Shown piece after piece: positions 1-11,448 of a stretch of 64,000 nt of DNA. The first letter of the stretch is position 1. Each line of letters starts with the position of its first letter. The stretch comes from Chondrus crispus. Its lineage: Eukaryota > Rhodophyta > Florideophyceae > Gigartinales > Gigartinaceae. The notes below the pieces were generated by a model that did not search any database, was not told where the DNA came from, and saw only the letters and a list, made by a program, of their open reading frames with translations. Both the position numbers and the translations under genes were made by a program. Location: the NCBI RefSeq assembly GCF_000350225.1, contig NW_005179124.1:1-64000 (forward strand). The letters are read 5' to 3'.

Positions 1-2591
1 CTCCTGCCAAACGTACCACCTTCCCTGGCGAAATATGCACCCAAGATCACGTGCCCCAGCTGCGCACACGCAAAACAAAGGCTCCGCCCACACAAACCCA
101 CTGTCCATACATACCCCGCTGGCTTCTCCCTCAGCAGCGATATATGCGGACCCATTGCCCCCACGTCCCGCCAAGGAAACAAGTATGTTCTAACAGAACT
201 CGACACAACCACACGGTATCTTATCACCGACTTTATGCCCTCACGAGCACAAACCCCGCAACGCCTCGACTATATCTTAACCACTATCAAGGAGAACACA
301 GGGCATTCACCACGAGTCCTCTGCACCGATAAAGCACTAGAATATATGTCAGCAACTTCCATACAGTCATACCACAACCAGCGCACACGGCATTCCACCA
401 CCATCCCCTATACCCCTCAAGAGAACAGCCTTGCCGAAAGGATAAACAGCACGCTTCTCAACGCGGCACGGGCTGCCCTCCACCACAGTGGCCTCGGCCA
501 CCACCACTGGGAAGACGCGATCAGAGATGCATCATTTAAATATAATCACACAATGCACCACGGCACCAAAGAGCTCCCCACCACTGAATGGCACAACGCA
601 GCCCCCTCCATCCCCCAATTCCACATATTCGGCCAGCTGGGCACCACACCCGACCCGCGACAACGTGCAAAAATCTCGAAGCTACAATCAAGATCACGTA
701 CAGTACGGTACCTGCACCCCCATGACGACACACACCTCACCGTCATAGACGCCGCCACCTCAAAAATCCACCGTATACGAACAGTGGACTTCCACCCGTG
801 GAAGTCCACTGTTCGTATACGGTGGATAGGGGCCCCTACCATGCCTCGCGAGATCCAACCGCAACCACCGTAGCTGCGTTCAAGGCCTTTACCCCGCATA
901 AGACGCCAATGGACATCTCTATATCGACACCTGCCCCCCTCAACCGAGGACAGGCCAAGAAATATCCTGACGCACAACTCTGGGCAGAGGCCCATGACAA
1001 AGAACTTGACGCACTCGAAAAAAAGCAGGTAATCAAATGGACCCCCAACAAGCATCTCCCGCCCAAAACACGCCTTATCCCCCTCACCATGGGATATCGC
1101 TATAAGCGCGACAAAACGATGACATTTTCAAACGCAAAGCACGATGTGCTGCACGCGGGGACACCATGCTCCCCCACGTCCATTACGACCCAAACCGCAC
1201 AACGACCTATATGGCCGATAAGTCCTCAGTGCGCCTCTTATTTGCCATGGCCGCAGCACACAAGCTACCCATGGAGCATATAGACATCGAAGCTGCCTAC
1301 CTCCACGAAAAATTCGACTACAGTGGAAAAGAGCCAGTGTATGTACGCCAACACTCCCGTTTTGACGGGACATACAAACATCCCTGCAAAAAAGGCAAGC
1401 TCCTCCAAAACCTTTACGGCACACCACAAGCAGGATACACGTACCTCACTGCCGTCTTCGACCTCCTCCACCGCCACGGATTTCGCCATTCAGAAGCCGA
1501 CACATGTCTGTTCCACAAAATATCCCGCAACGCGGCAACCTTCGTGGCCATAAGCATGGATGACTTCACTGTTGCAGCCACCTCCACTACGCTCCTCGAC
1601 GACTTCGCAAAAATACTCACAACGGCGTACACCATAAAACGTCTAGGAGAACCCAAGACGCTGCTCGGATGGACTGTCCACAAATCTCGCGACGGCGCCC
1701 GCCACATCTGCCAGCCCACCGCGATAGCGACTATCCTCCGCAAATGCGAGATGCACGTCGCAAACAGCAAGTCAACTCCGTACCAAGACGGAATTCGACT
1801 GCACGGCCCCACCCCGAGAACGAACCCCTGCGCAAGCAGGCCAAAGAGTACCAACAAATAGTTGGTGATCTGCGCTACATCGCAGACTAGACCCGTCCTG
1901 ACATCTATTTCGTTGTGAATCGTCTCTCGGTCGCCTCCAAGGCTCCTACAAAGCGCCATTGGACTGCCCTGAAGCGCGTTCTGCGCTACCTTCGACACAC
2001 GCCCAACCACGGGTTATTCTTTCCCGCCGCGCATCACAAGCTGCACCCCACACACCCGCCCCAAATCCCATTTCATCAGCATCGCTCCTCACCACGTACT
2101 CCGATGCCGACCATGCCGCAGACGTAACAGATCGCAAGTCGATTTCAGGCATCATCCACCTGTACAACGGCACACCCATCTGCTGGGGCTCCCTCAAGCG
2201 GGAAATAACCGCTCTTTTCACCTGCGAAGCGGAGTATATCGCAGCCACAGCGGCAGTACAACAAACCGCATGGCTTCGCAGGATTCTCGGCGACATGCGC
2301 ATGCTCAGCCCCAGCCCCACCCCTTTTTTCATGGACAACCAGTCCGCTCTCCGGGTCGCACACAACACCGGCCCCACGAAAAGACGCAAGTACATCGACC
2401 GGCGTCATCATTACTTATCGCACCACGCCAAGAAAGGACACATCAAAATGTCCCATGTCCCCAGCGCGGACATGCTCGCCGATATCCTGACCAAGCCGCT
2501 CAGGACCGACCCCTTCCGCAACTTCACGGGGCAAATCAAAGTCACACCCCCACCCCCGCCTACACATCCAGGCCGCGACCACATGTCATGA
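1..2591 (+). pseudogene. degenerate Ty1/copia pol (integrase-RT-RNase H), 5' end cut by window
   Basis: Remnant of a copia-type retrotransposon polyprotein. Frame 1 is open from base 1 to 873: a CxxC knuckle (CPSC), then an integrase core with all three acidic residues visible (SSDICGP near 139, CTDKALEY near 325, PQENSLAER near 418). Reverse transcriptase follows in other frames: first part near 930-1125, core 1140-1860 with SMDD in place of the usual YVDD, then IVGDLRYIAD followed by an in-frame TAG at 1888-1890. RNase H occupies about 2095-2540 ([26 protein letters not shown]). At least three frame changes (near 1130, 1795 and 2040-2090), the stop and a 60-bp palindrome at 766-827 make it non-functional. 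No gag or LTR pair could be identified; the element continues to the left of the window. Confidence 0.9.
766..827. repeat. perfect 30-bp inverted repeat with 2-nt spacer
   Basis: Bases 766-795 are exactly reverse-complementary to 798-827, with CC between. It lies at the end of the copia integrase frame. The left arm continues the integrase reading and the right arm is its inverted copy, so the right arm looks like the added sequence. Confidence 0.95.
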
Positions 2592-3230
2592 TTCCCATGT
2601 CTGGTTTCTGTCGCTGTATGGTCGCTTTGCCTCTCTGCCATGATTCTTGTCATGATTCCCATGTACACCTGTCACACGCACACACGGACGCCAGGTGTCC
2701 ACCCCAGAGACGGCGCCTCCGCCGCCGTCCCTCTTGGTGCACCGACCTCTAGCCTCAGTAAACATCGGACCATCGTTCCTTGCACCACAAATGGCACTCT
2801 TGTGATCCTAAAACCCAAACGCTACAACACTACAACGTTCCTCAAAATTTGTTTGGACACACTACATTACTGTATTAGTTGATGTATAGGTGTTCTCACT
2901 CCAATTTCATACTAGTATTTCACCGTCGCAAAGAAAGTAACTTGCAGCGATGGACAATGCAAGAGGAGGATCCAAAGAACGTTGCTTTAGAGGAGGAACG
3001 CAGTTTCTCCTCCAATAGTACATACTGTGAACTATGAAGACTTGAATGGGTGCATGATGACCTGAGAAAACTGTTTCTACGGCTATATTAAAAATGGCGC
3101 CCAGTGGAAGCCCCGCTTTGTGTTTAGCTGAAGAAAGTTTTAGATGGGGTTTATCCTGCTTCTTATTTTGTACGAATCAACTTGGATAACGCTGAGTGCA
3201 GACCTGCATCATCTTATCGGCCACAAACAT
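2592..3230. other. non-coding flank after copia relic
   Basis: No credible gene. A short direct repeat built on TCATGATTCCCATGT occurs at about 2586-2600 and again at about 2652-2666 and could mark the remains of a 3' LTR, but no second LTR is available for comparison. Confidence 0.3.
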
Positions 3231-3239
3231 TCTCCAGCA

Positions 3240-3540
3240 AGTCTCAACTACCCCCAGAATCATATTCATTCGCTCTTCTTCTTGCATTTGTCAAATTGTT
3301 GCCTGCAAAGTCTATGTGCCACAGCAGATGGGAAGAAAAGAAAATATTTAAACATGTTGGAAGAAGGGGTTGTAATCGAGATGAATGACTCCTTTTGTAT
3401 GATAGAAACTATATATTGATGCTACTGAAGGTTCATTCTATACCTTTTATACCGGACTTGTTTCCAGCATTTTCCGAATTCAGAGGCCACTTGCAGCCTG
3501 TCTTGGGAAGAGACCTCTAAACGCCCAATTTGAGGGCCCA
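3240..3540 (+). pseudogene. possible copia pol scrap
   Basis: Short stretches in shifting frames read CKVYVPQQMGRK, then MLEEGVVIEMND, then ATEGSFYTFYTG. These resemble the segment after the copia integrase core where a hydrophobic strand with a VP motif is followed by a basic patch and a GxxVGY-like strand. Frames are broken and no catalytic residue is present, so this is only a weak family resemblance. Confidence 0.3.
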
Positions 3541-4851
3541 GTGTTTGACGGAGCATAGTCTCACATGTAACATACCTGTTTCCATTGACACAAGGACGGG
3601 TTCACAATCGTGTGACAATCTGAGCGTGAGACTATCGCGGTTGTTGTATAAAGCAGCCTAGAGTGTTTTATGTGGAATGTGAAATCGTTGAAGTGGTCTC
3701 TTGTTGCTACGCATACAATTGGGGTGATGTACACGGTTCAACTGTATCAGCAACTACACGAGTCCTCGACCCTCATTGATTGTATAGTATTGGATGTGGC
3801 TCGTCTCGCGTAAGGTCTCTGCCAGTGCGACAGCAGTATCAGGACTAGCCCTAAACGCGATGTAGCAACGATCACAACAAGGGCTGCGTGGACTGGTGCC
3901 AAAGAGGGCTGTACACTAGTTTCAGAGAACTACCAACAAGTAGATCACGGCGCGATGGCGCAGTTTGGAAAATCTCTGTGGGTTTGTTCTCAGATCTCAA
4001 AGGATGCAAGACATGTATGGAAGGTGGAAGGTTCTCCCAATGTGATTCTAATGTCGGGTTGGAATGATTGCGCGTCACTTTCCGGACCATTCCGACCTGC
4101 AAATGTCTGCGTGAAGCTCGAAAGTGTCTTAGTTGCAGGGACAACTGACGAGATGCAACGAGCTTTTCCCATGGATGCAAAAACAATCCATCTAAAAGTG
4201 CCGATTTGGGATACTGCTTGAGATGCAGAGGATTGAAGTAATTGCGCGGCCAAGGGTACAAGACTACACATGGTAATCAGCGTCGATTGCGCTACATGGG
4301 ACAAGTGAAGCACTCCATTCTAGAAGCAAACAACGCCCAAGGTCCATAACGGCAAGTTTGTTTGATGGATATAGTCCTTGTGCTGGTACACCCATATGAA
4401 GAACACGAAGTGTAGAGTTGTTTGCAGGTACCACAATGCTCGTACACTACATACAGTGCGTGTGCAAGAGCCCCAAAAATAATATGTAATATGAGTGTCC
4501 TCTTCGGCCAGTTTTGTTAAACTCGTAAAGGCGATGCCCTGCAAGGCGAAGAAATAGCGTACCCTTACTGTACAACGGGCGCCTGTGAGTAAGTTTGTTC
4601 TTCTGGAGCAACCAGATGCTTTCGACGTCTGTCTGTCGATGATCACAACCACGTGTGGTTCGCCTTGCTGGTACAGGAAGCATAACTACAGCATCACAAG
4701 TGCTGTCTGTACATTGCAGTGTATGACCTTAGCGTGACAGAGCTGTAACTCCAGCAGTGAAATTATGTGGCCCATAAGGCATCTTATGAAATCCACAAAG
4801 CATGCAACGTCACAACGGGGGCCTTGCGCATGATGGAGAAAGAGAAGCTGT
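3541..4851. other. intergenic, nothing recognised
   Basis: Only short ORFs. The best is 3955-4221 (+, 88 codons, real ATG), a hydrophilic sequence with no recognisable motif. I would not call it a gene. Confidence 0.4.
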
Positions 4852-5976
4852 TTGTTCAATCGTTACCCCCACCTTACGCACAACGGCTGTCGGCCTCCGC
4901 AACCTGCCGCCCCTGTGCTCGATGGCGCACCACCGCCCGGTCTCGCGCAACCGGCCGGCCTGTCGAAAGTGACGCGTCCTTCCGTCAGCGGAAGAGAGGC
5001 TGCGGCAAGGATGTCAGTTAAGGTAAGCTTTAGCTTTCTTCTTGTTCGCCTATTCTTCTCGGTTTCTTGCCGTTTCTCAATTCAGCGTCTCGTCCAGAAT
5101 GAGACGGAGCCCCATAGAAGGCCACAAACTCTTCTAACACGTTCTACGGCATAATATAGCATAACTGAAAATCGTATTCCACAGCTGTACAGGACCTCGT
5201 GCCGCAACGATTCACTTGTTTTGAATTATAAGTGTGTTGGTTCTTTGACAAGCTTGGCTCGCCACGGCAAATCGTAGGCAAATCTTTACCGTTTCTATTG
5301 TTTCCGATTTGGAATAGACAAAGAAGTGCTACTTCGAACCAAAGTGTAGAGAGAGGGGGAGAGAGAGAGGGCGATAGGGAAAGGGAAAGGGCAGAGACTA
5401 CGTCTCCGTCTCCTGAGACTATCGCAGCTCTAATTCAGTCATGCAAGTAAGGTTTGGGTACTGAGGAACGACTCAATATGATACAGCACATCCAGGGCGG
5501 CAGCCCATGCATATATTGGAGACGCAAAACCTACGATTGATTTACTTCGCGGGAATCACCATTCACGCATGCCGGACGGGCGCCTTCGCAACTACAGAGA
5601 TGCGGAGACTGCGGTATGCGCGACAGCGAGAGCGGAATAGACCAAATTCAACTCACGCGAAGTGCCGCGCGATGTGTCGCACATGCTGCGCACTTCGTAC
5701 CTGGGGTCGCTTTTTGAGTCCTCTATGTCCGTGGCCCGTGCCTGTGTAGTAACCACCAACCAAGATATCGAAATCTGCTGCGTCCCTGTCGCAAGCGAAA
5801 ATGATGTCCTCCATCAGATCGTCCCTCGTGTTAACAAGACGAACAAACCAAATACGTATGTCACGTTTGCGACTGATTTGAGGTCGATTGCGTCAGATCT
5901 TATCACTTCTTCCGTCTCGTGCATTGCGTGGATCAAAGCGCAAGTTGGCTATCACGATTCTCAGGCCTTCACGTGA
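4852..5976 (+). pseudogene. unrecognised candidate spliced gene or dead gene
   Basis: Three stretches look coding in a way that suggests exons. Around 4852-5021 is a proline/alanine-rich stretch running into AAGGTAAGC, a good donor. 5320-5446 reads SNQSVERGGER through PETIAALIQSC. 5487-5976 is a long frame containing GDAKPTIDLLRGNHH and later YLGSLFESSMSVARACV. A GTAAGG...ATACAG segment at 5447-5486 would be a 40-nt intron joining the second and third stretches in frame. The third frame carries a TAG at 5638-5640 but is otherwise open to 5976, so the gene is either dead or needs one more intron. No domain is recognised. Purine-rich low complexity sits at 5345-5395. Confidence 0.3.
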
Positions 5977-8142
5977 TGTGTACAGTACCGCACCTAAACC
6001 TCTGTGCTGTATTCGCATGCGTGCTCAATATCCCGTGCGCGTGCGTGAGTACTCAGTATAATGCGCTGCCTCACTGCAGCTACGGACGGCAACTCCAAAA
6101 ATGCACAGCCCTGTACCTACACGGGGGAAATGGGTAGTAGAGCTCAACAAGAACTAGATAAAGCAAATGTTTGTTCAGCAACGGAAGTGATCATGTGGTG
6201 GACACTGGCCGTTAAAGAGAGCGGCGGCGAGAGCAAATGTGCAGGTTTGTCGAAGAATGGGGAAACACTGATCATAGGCTGGGGCATGATAGTGTTTGAT
6301 TGATGTTCGTGTGATGCAAGTTGACGGCGCGAGAGTTGACGACGGATTGCAGCGAAAGTAACTGAAGCGGTACTGTACTAAAGTAGACTGCACTTGTCAC
6401 CTGTGCTCCTAGTTACACTGAACGAAATCTTTCTGTGACGTCGTCAGACCCTCGAGCACAAACCTGGCGGACGGGTGTTTGGTAGGGAAAGGAGGCGGAA
6501 GCAAATGTGGATTCAAAGGACGAGCGCGACACGCATACTCCAATTGGCGGTTGCCGGATACAACTCTAGCGGAGTGTGCGCCGTAGGGCGGGTAATGGGC
6601 GGATGCTAGAAACGTGGAGCGGTAGTTACAGGTTAGACGTTGATTAACATGTGGGGGCGACATTAAGTTGCGCAATTTTCGGACAGGAAAGAGCTATAAG
6701 ATATGTACTGTATTGCGGTGTGCATTGCAGACGGTTTGGTTTGATACCAGGGCGGCTCTGCATGGGGCCAGGGTTGTCGTGGAAGCAGGGATGATGTAAT
6801 TCTTCAGTAAGTGAGGGTGTGTTAGTCTACACTCATGGTAGGATCTCGAAAGTGCCCTCGCTGTCTCTCACTGGACGTTGGTTTTGGACTGAGGGGTGAC
6901 GTTGGACTTGGGAAGACAATCAAGTCAGTTTTTATCTTTACATCAGAGGGAGGCGACTATAGAGTTGACTGTTGCCCGTGGAAGAATGGTACGAAACTCA
7001 GCATCGATTTAGAGGGCCATGCAATGCGCATGGGCAAGGCGTATGCGGGACGGAGAAGGTGGTAGACAAAGCGATCGGGTGTAAGTAGCAGCAGATAGGG
7101 TCGCTTTTATAAAAAAAGGCAACCCAAGTGGATAGTTCGATGAAGTTTCGGGGAGGAAATGGAAGCGAAACCAGGACGCGTTATGGACGGTGCGGCAGTC
7201 AGTGAGGGGCAGGGCAACGGCGGCGTCGTGAACAGGCCTGCCAAGGAATGTGATAGAGCACCAGTAGCCAAAAATGAGGTGTGAAAGGCGGATAGCACGA
7301 AACAGAGGCAGGTGGCCAACGGCTGGATGCCTTCTGGGCCCGGAGATTTGCATGGACGCGTGCAGGACCGGTACCGGCAGCGTGACATCACGGTGGCATG
7401 TCATGCAGAGGATCTGTCCCCAAATATACGTCCAATCAGGCGGCGATACGCCTCGCGACGATGGTCCCGTGACGGCCTCCCCGTGGCCCACTCGCGACCC
7501 CGCTTTCATTGGTGTTGCGCCATCGCAGCGAGTCCATCTCGGACAAGCACTTCTGGCTTGTGCGTTGCCGCTCCGCTTGCGAAAGAGAACCCAACCCTCC
7601 TATCCAATGCGTAACCGATCAAACGGAGAACCCTACACATATGCGCGCTGCCCTTCCGCTACTTGCGAGCTCGTTGCCCCGCCTTGCGCTACCTCCTCAC
7701 CACTATGCATCCCCCTGTCTACAGTCCTTCAACCAGAGCATCATCCAACCCCATTCTATCGCAATGTGAGCGTCCGCCGCCCTCCCTCCCCACCCCCGCC
7801 CCTTGGCCGTCCTCTCGGATCACACCCTTGCTATTGCGACACTACCCTGTTGACGACAATTTATACCCTCTTCCACGGCGCAACTCCCTCATCCCTCTTG
7901 GCATCCCCCTTACGCTCCATGCAGTACAGTACCTCCGGAATTTGTAACACACTCCCGCTATCTCCTTGCGTTTTTCTCCTTTCTTTCCAACAGCTCTCCT
8001 GTATTGCAACGTGTAGCCCCGACACACGTCCCAGCTATGAACACTTCGTCACCTTGCACCATCCTTTGTGCTCTCATTCCTTTGTCTATATCATACATTC
8101 GCCCACTCCTCCTTCCCTATTTTCCTGGCAAACGCCCCGCAC
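5977..8142. other. intergenic region upstream of NRT2
   Basis: No gene recognised. Small ATG ORFs such as 6061-6303 (+) and 6835-7065 (+) have no motif. From about 7600 the + strand is strongly pyrimidine-rich up to the NRT2 start, which produces long spurious open frames. Confidence 0.45.
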
Positions 8143-8150
8143 TATAAAAA
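8143..8150 (+). promoter_or_regulatory. TATA box of NRT2
   Basis: TATAAAAA lies 157 nt upstream of the NRT2 ATG at 8307. Pyrimidine-rich sequence with possible CA initiators follows about 25-35 nt downstream. Confidence 0.6.
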
Positions 8151-8306
8151 CCCGCTTTGGTCTCCTCACCGCACTCGTTTCCTTCCCACGACCGTCTTAC
8201 TATCGACCGTGCTCGCTCCCCGGTTCACTGACTACTTCAAAGCGGTCGTCCAGTGCCGCGAGCCAACCCCCCCTCCCTCCCCTACTCCCTCTCCCCATTC
8301 CACACG

Positions 8307-9812
8307 ATGACTACACCGAAGGATGCTAACCCGGACACCAACGCACAGCCTGCGCCCGCCGAGCCTACCCACACCTTCGCCCTTCCCGTCGACGAGAACA
8401 ACAAGGCTACTTCCATCAAGCTCTGGTCTGTCAAAAGGCCTCACATGCGCGCATTCCACTTCGCCTGGTCCTCCTTCTTCTTGGCTTTCTTCGGATGGTT
8501 CGCCCTCGCCCCGTTGCAGAAGGGCATCAGGGACAGCCCTAGGACGCCCTGGCTCAATGGCGACAACTTCAAGGCCCAGAACATTATCTCCGTGGCAGGT
8601 ACCCTCCTCATGCGTCTCGCCGTTGGTCCGTTCTGCGATCGCTTCGGCCCGCGCCTTGCCCAGTCCATCCTCCTCGGTGTGTTCTCTCTCCCAGTGTTCC
8701 TGGTCGGCACATCGCAGAGCTACGCCCAATGGACGACCGCCCGTTTCTTCATCGGGTTCATCGGCGCCACTTTCGTCGTGACCCAGTTCTGGACGTCCCT
8801 CATGTTCTCTGGTAACATTGTCGGCACAGCCAATGCGACGTCCGCGGGGTGGGGCAATTTGGGAGGAGGCGTTACCAACGCCCTGATGCCGCAGATCTTC
8901 AAGGGTATCCGGAGGTCCATCGGCTTTGAGCCGAGCGGACTCGTCGATTCGGACGGCAAAGAAGTGAAGTCTGATTCGCAGCTGGATGCTGAGAACAAGG
9001 CGTGGAGGTATTCCCAGATCATCCCGGGTGGCGCTCTCATCATTATCGCCTTGTCTCTGTTCTTCCTCTCCGACGATCTCCCCGAGGGCAATTACGCCGA
9101 TCTCCACAAGGCCGGAACCAAGGAGAAGACCAACCCCTTCGTGGCCATGGGTCGTGCGGCTCGCAACTGGAGGGTGTGGATCCTGTTCCTCCTCTACGCC
9201 GGGTGCTTCGGAGTTGAGCTACTGATGAACCAGAATTTGGCAACGTACTTCCAGGAGCAGTTCGATGTGGAGGCAGGTCTGGCCGGCCTGTTAGCCGGTC
9301 TATTCGGTCTGATGAACCTCTTCGCACGGTCCCTCGGCGGGATCTTCTCCGACGTGATGGCGAAGAAGTTCGGGCTGCGCGGGCGCCTGTGGGCGTTCTT
9401 CTCCGTGCAGCTGATAGAGGGGTTGCTCTTCGTGGGCTTCTCGCGGCTGCGCGGCAACGTGGGGGTTGCGGTCCCGGTGCTGGTGTTGTTCTCGCTGTTT
9501 GTGCAGATGGCGGAGGGCGCGACGTTCGGCATTGTGCCGTTCGTCGACCCGCCCGCCACAGGCGCGGTGTCAGGCATCGTGGGGGCAGGCGGGAACTTCG
9601 GGGCCGTAACCGGTGGCTTCCTGATCGAAAAGGGGGCGGAAGGGACGGCACGCGGGTTCATGATCCTCGGGTTCATCGTGATCGGGACGGCGATGCTGAT
9701 CCCGCTCCTCTGGTGGCCGCAGTACGGGTCGATGTTCCTCAAGCCGTCCGTCGAGACCAAGGTGATTGATGACGACTCTGCGGAGGCCGAGGTCGAGCAG
9801 ACCAAAGCGTAA
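8307..9812 (+). CDS. NRT2: NRT2-type high-affinity nitrate transporter (MFS, NNP family)
   Basis: Plasma-membrane proton-coupled nitrate/nitrite transporter of 501 residues in one exon. Seen in the sequence: the MFS loop 2-3 motif GPFCDRFGPR (about 107-116), the first nitrate signature AGWGNLGGG (about 180-188) and the second, GAGGNFGAVTGG (about 426-437). An arginine in TM2 (R103) and one in TM8 (R341) match the substrate-binding pair known from fungal NrtA. About 12 hydrophobic segments can be counted. A long loop (about 200-235) precedes the mid-protein membrane segment, and the C-terminus is acidic. The ATG at 8307 is chosen because upstream in-frame triplets are not ATG and MTTPKDANPDTN gives a normal NRT2 N-terminus. 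Length fits the family. A TATA box precedes it; no neighbouring nitrate-assimilation gene is visible. Confidence 0.96.
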   Translation: MTTPKDANPDTNAQPAPAEPTHTFALPVDENNKATSIKLWSVKRPHMRAFHFAWSSFFLAFFGWFALAPLQKGIRDSPRTPWLNGDNFKAQNIISVAGTLLMRLAVGPFCDRFGPRLAQSILLGVFSLPVFLVGTSQSYAQWTTARFFIGFIGATFVVTQFWTSLMFSGNIVGTANATSAGWGNLGGGVTNALMPQIFKGIRRSIGFEPSGLVDSDGKEVKSDSQLDAENKAWRYSQIIPGGALIIIALSLFFLSDDLPEGNYADLHKAGTKEKTNPFVAMGRAARNWRVWILFLLYAGCFGVELLMNQNLATYFQEQFDVEAGLAGLLAGLFGLMNLFARSLGGIFSDVMAKKFGLRGRLWAFFSVQLIEGLLFVGFSRLRGNVGVAVPVLVLFSLFVQMAEGATFGIVPFVDPPATGAVSGIVGAGGNFGAVTGGFLIEKGAEGTARGFMILGFIVIGTAMLIPLLWWPQYGSMFLKPSVETKVIDDDSAEAEVEQTKA

Positions 9813-10539
9813 GGGGGACGGGGGCGGCGAATTGGCCCCGCTGTGAAAGCGGCCGATGTGTTGTCGGCGCGTAGCTGCTCGGCACGATGGGCGCCGTTTT
9901 CTTTTTTCGCAGGCGGTCTTTCACCGCGTGGTTCTGGCGGTTCGCTGCGAGTGCATTCTCACGCGGAGGAGTAAGTTGTGTACTTTATTAAACAAATTAT
10001 ATTTTTGCCGAGAAACTCAGTGTTTGTTTTCGTAAGAAGGAGCTCCTCCCCCTTGCTAGTGTCAATCCAACCGGTGGTTGTACTCGTATGAGGAGAGTCG
10101 TTTGCAACGTGCTTGTTTTCGGCAATAACTTGGTGCAGAACGTCGGGATAGCTTAGCTTTGAATGCGCAGAAAAATTAAGAATGTAATACTAGGGTTTTT
10201 TTGGTTTGGAAGTCATTTTACATGCGGTTTGGAGGTGGTTTAAAAAGGTTGTTTTCTAGCTACTACACGTAGTGTCTATCGAACCGCGATTTAAGTTCAG
10301 TTCAACTAGAAATTCATCACCACAGGTAAAGCGCCTACTCGTGAATTCTAGCGAAAGCGATTCGTTTATGCACAAAGCTGTTCAAAGTTGAAATTTGCAG
10401 ATTTTTATGTTATGATAACGCATGGTCGACTTTCTACATTTGCAGTTTTTAAAATGTATGTAATAAGGTTGTCCGTAAAGTCATGAAAACGCGTGTTTTG
10501 GTGGCTTGTTTGTAACGCATGGTCGGATAAACACTAGAC

Positions 10540-10557
10540 ATACCCTTCGAAGGGTAT
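10540..10557. repeat. 18-bp palindrome, copy 1
   Basis: ATACCCTTCGAAGGGTAT is self-complementary. The preceding 25 bases resemble those preceding the second copy at 10750, so this is part of a diverged direct repeat of about 45 bp. Confidence 0.85.
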
Positions 10558-10749
10558 CTAGAAACGACAAGGAAGAGGGAGCAATTCTCAAAAAGTTGTT
10601 TCAGGAGCCAGGGCAGAAGTCGAGTACACGGTGGCGGGGGGGTATCTTTTTCCTTATTGTCGAGGAAGCGCAAAACAAGAAAGAAAGAAAAGGAAAGTCG
10701 AAAAATGTCCTCATACAGTATCAGAGCAATGGTCCGATATACACGAGAG

Positions 10750-10767
10750 GTACCCTTCGAAGGGTAC
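10750..10767. repeat. 18-bp palindrome, copy 2
   Basis: GTACCCTTCGAAGGGTAC is self-complementary and differs from the copy 210 bp to the left only in the outermost base pair. The flanks (ATGGTCSGATAWACAC) are shared. Confidence 0.85.
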
Positions 10768-11314
10768 GCCCTTGCCAGGTACGACATGTGTGTTCGAGAA
10801 AAGAATAACCCGGACAGTTTTTGCATGCCATGCGGCCATCTCACATGGCAGGGTTTCCTGTTTTTCGCTCCCGCGCAGTGAGAGGGGAGTGCGGTGCATG
10901 CGGAAACCAGATTGCTTCCTGGTTGCTCCACTATGGCGCACAAGTACGGTAGTCAGGCACACGCTACCAAAGCAAAGGCGGGCGTCTGCAGTGCACAAAC
11001 GCGGCGCACCAAGCGACCGTCACGCGGGTCGCCGCTGCCGCCTCCACGACGGCGGCGGCAGCGGCGCACGACGTGTCCGCGCCGTCCGCGGCGCGCGCCC
11101 CTTCGCGCGCCTTGGCTCCCGCGGCGTCACGCGACCTCTTCCATGAACGGGTGCACACGAGGCCACTGTACGGACGCCCTTACTTCTGCCACAGAGAAGG
11201 AGCAAAGCAGCGGGGGGGGCCAGGCGTCGCCAGGCGTCCTGTGCTACGGACCGCGTCTCACGGGCGGGCGGCGGGCGCCGCGTACGTGTGTGACGTGGCG
11301 GGGCGGCAGACGGC

Positions 11315-11328
11315 TTTTCCCGCGAAAA
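11315..11328. promoter_or_regulatory. E2F-like site
   Basis: TTTTCCCGCGAAAA matches the E2F consensus (TTTSSCGC) on both strands. It lies about 820 bp upstream of the OB-TIR start codon. Known: replication genes, including those for RPA subunits, are common E2F targets. That this site acts on the downstream gene is inference. Confidence 0.35.
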
Positions 11329-11448
11329 TGGCGCCGCGGAAACCGCAACGCCGCCTCGCCGCGTTTTGCCGTTTGCATAGCTCCTGGGACTGTAAGCTGG
11401 GCATGCTGACTCCGACTCGGGCGACTGGGAACCCCCCGTCTCTCTCTC

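Noticed and set aside
546..1055. 169-codon minus-strand ORF over the copia relic
   Set aside because: Antisense shadow of integrase/RT; created partly by the palindrome at 766-827.
7274..8329. 351-codon + strand ORF upstream of NRT2
   Set aside because: Compositional (C/T-rich promoter side), runs into the NRT2 start in another frame, no motif, and it would overlap the TATA box.
8232..9107. 291-codon minus-strand ORF opposite NRT2
   Set aside because: Shadow of the GC-rich NRT2 coding frame; charged, low-complexity translation with no domain.
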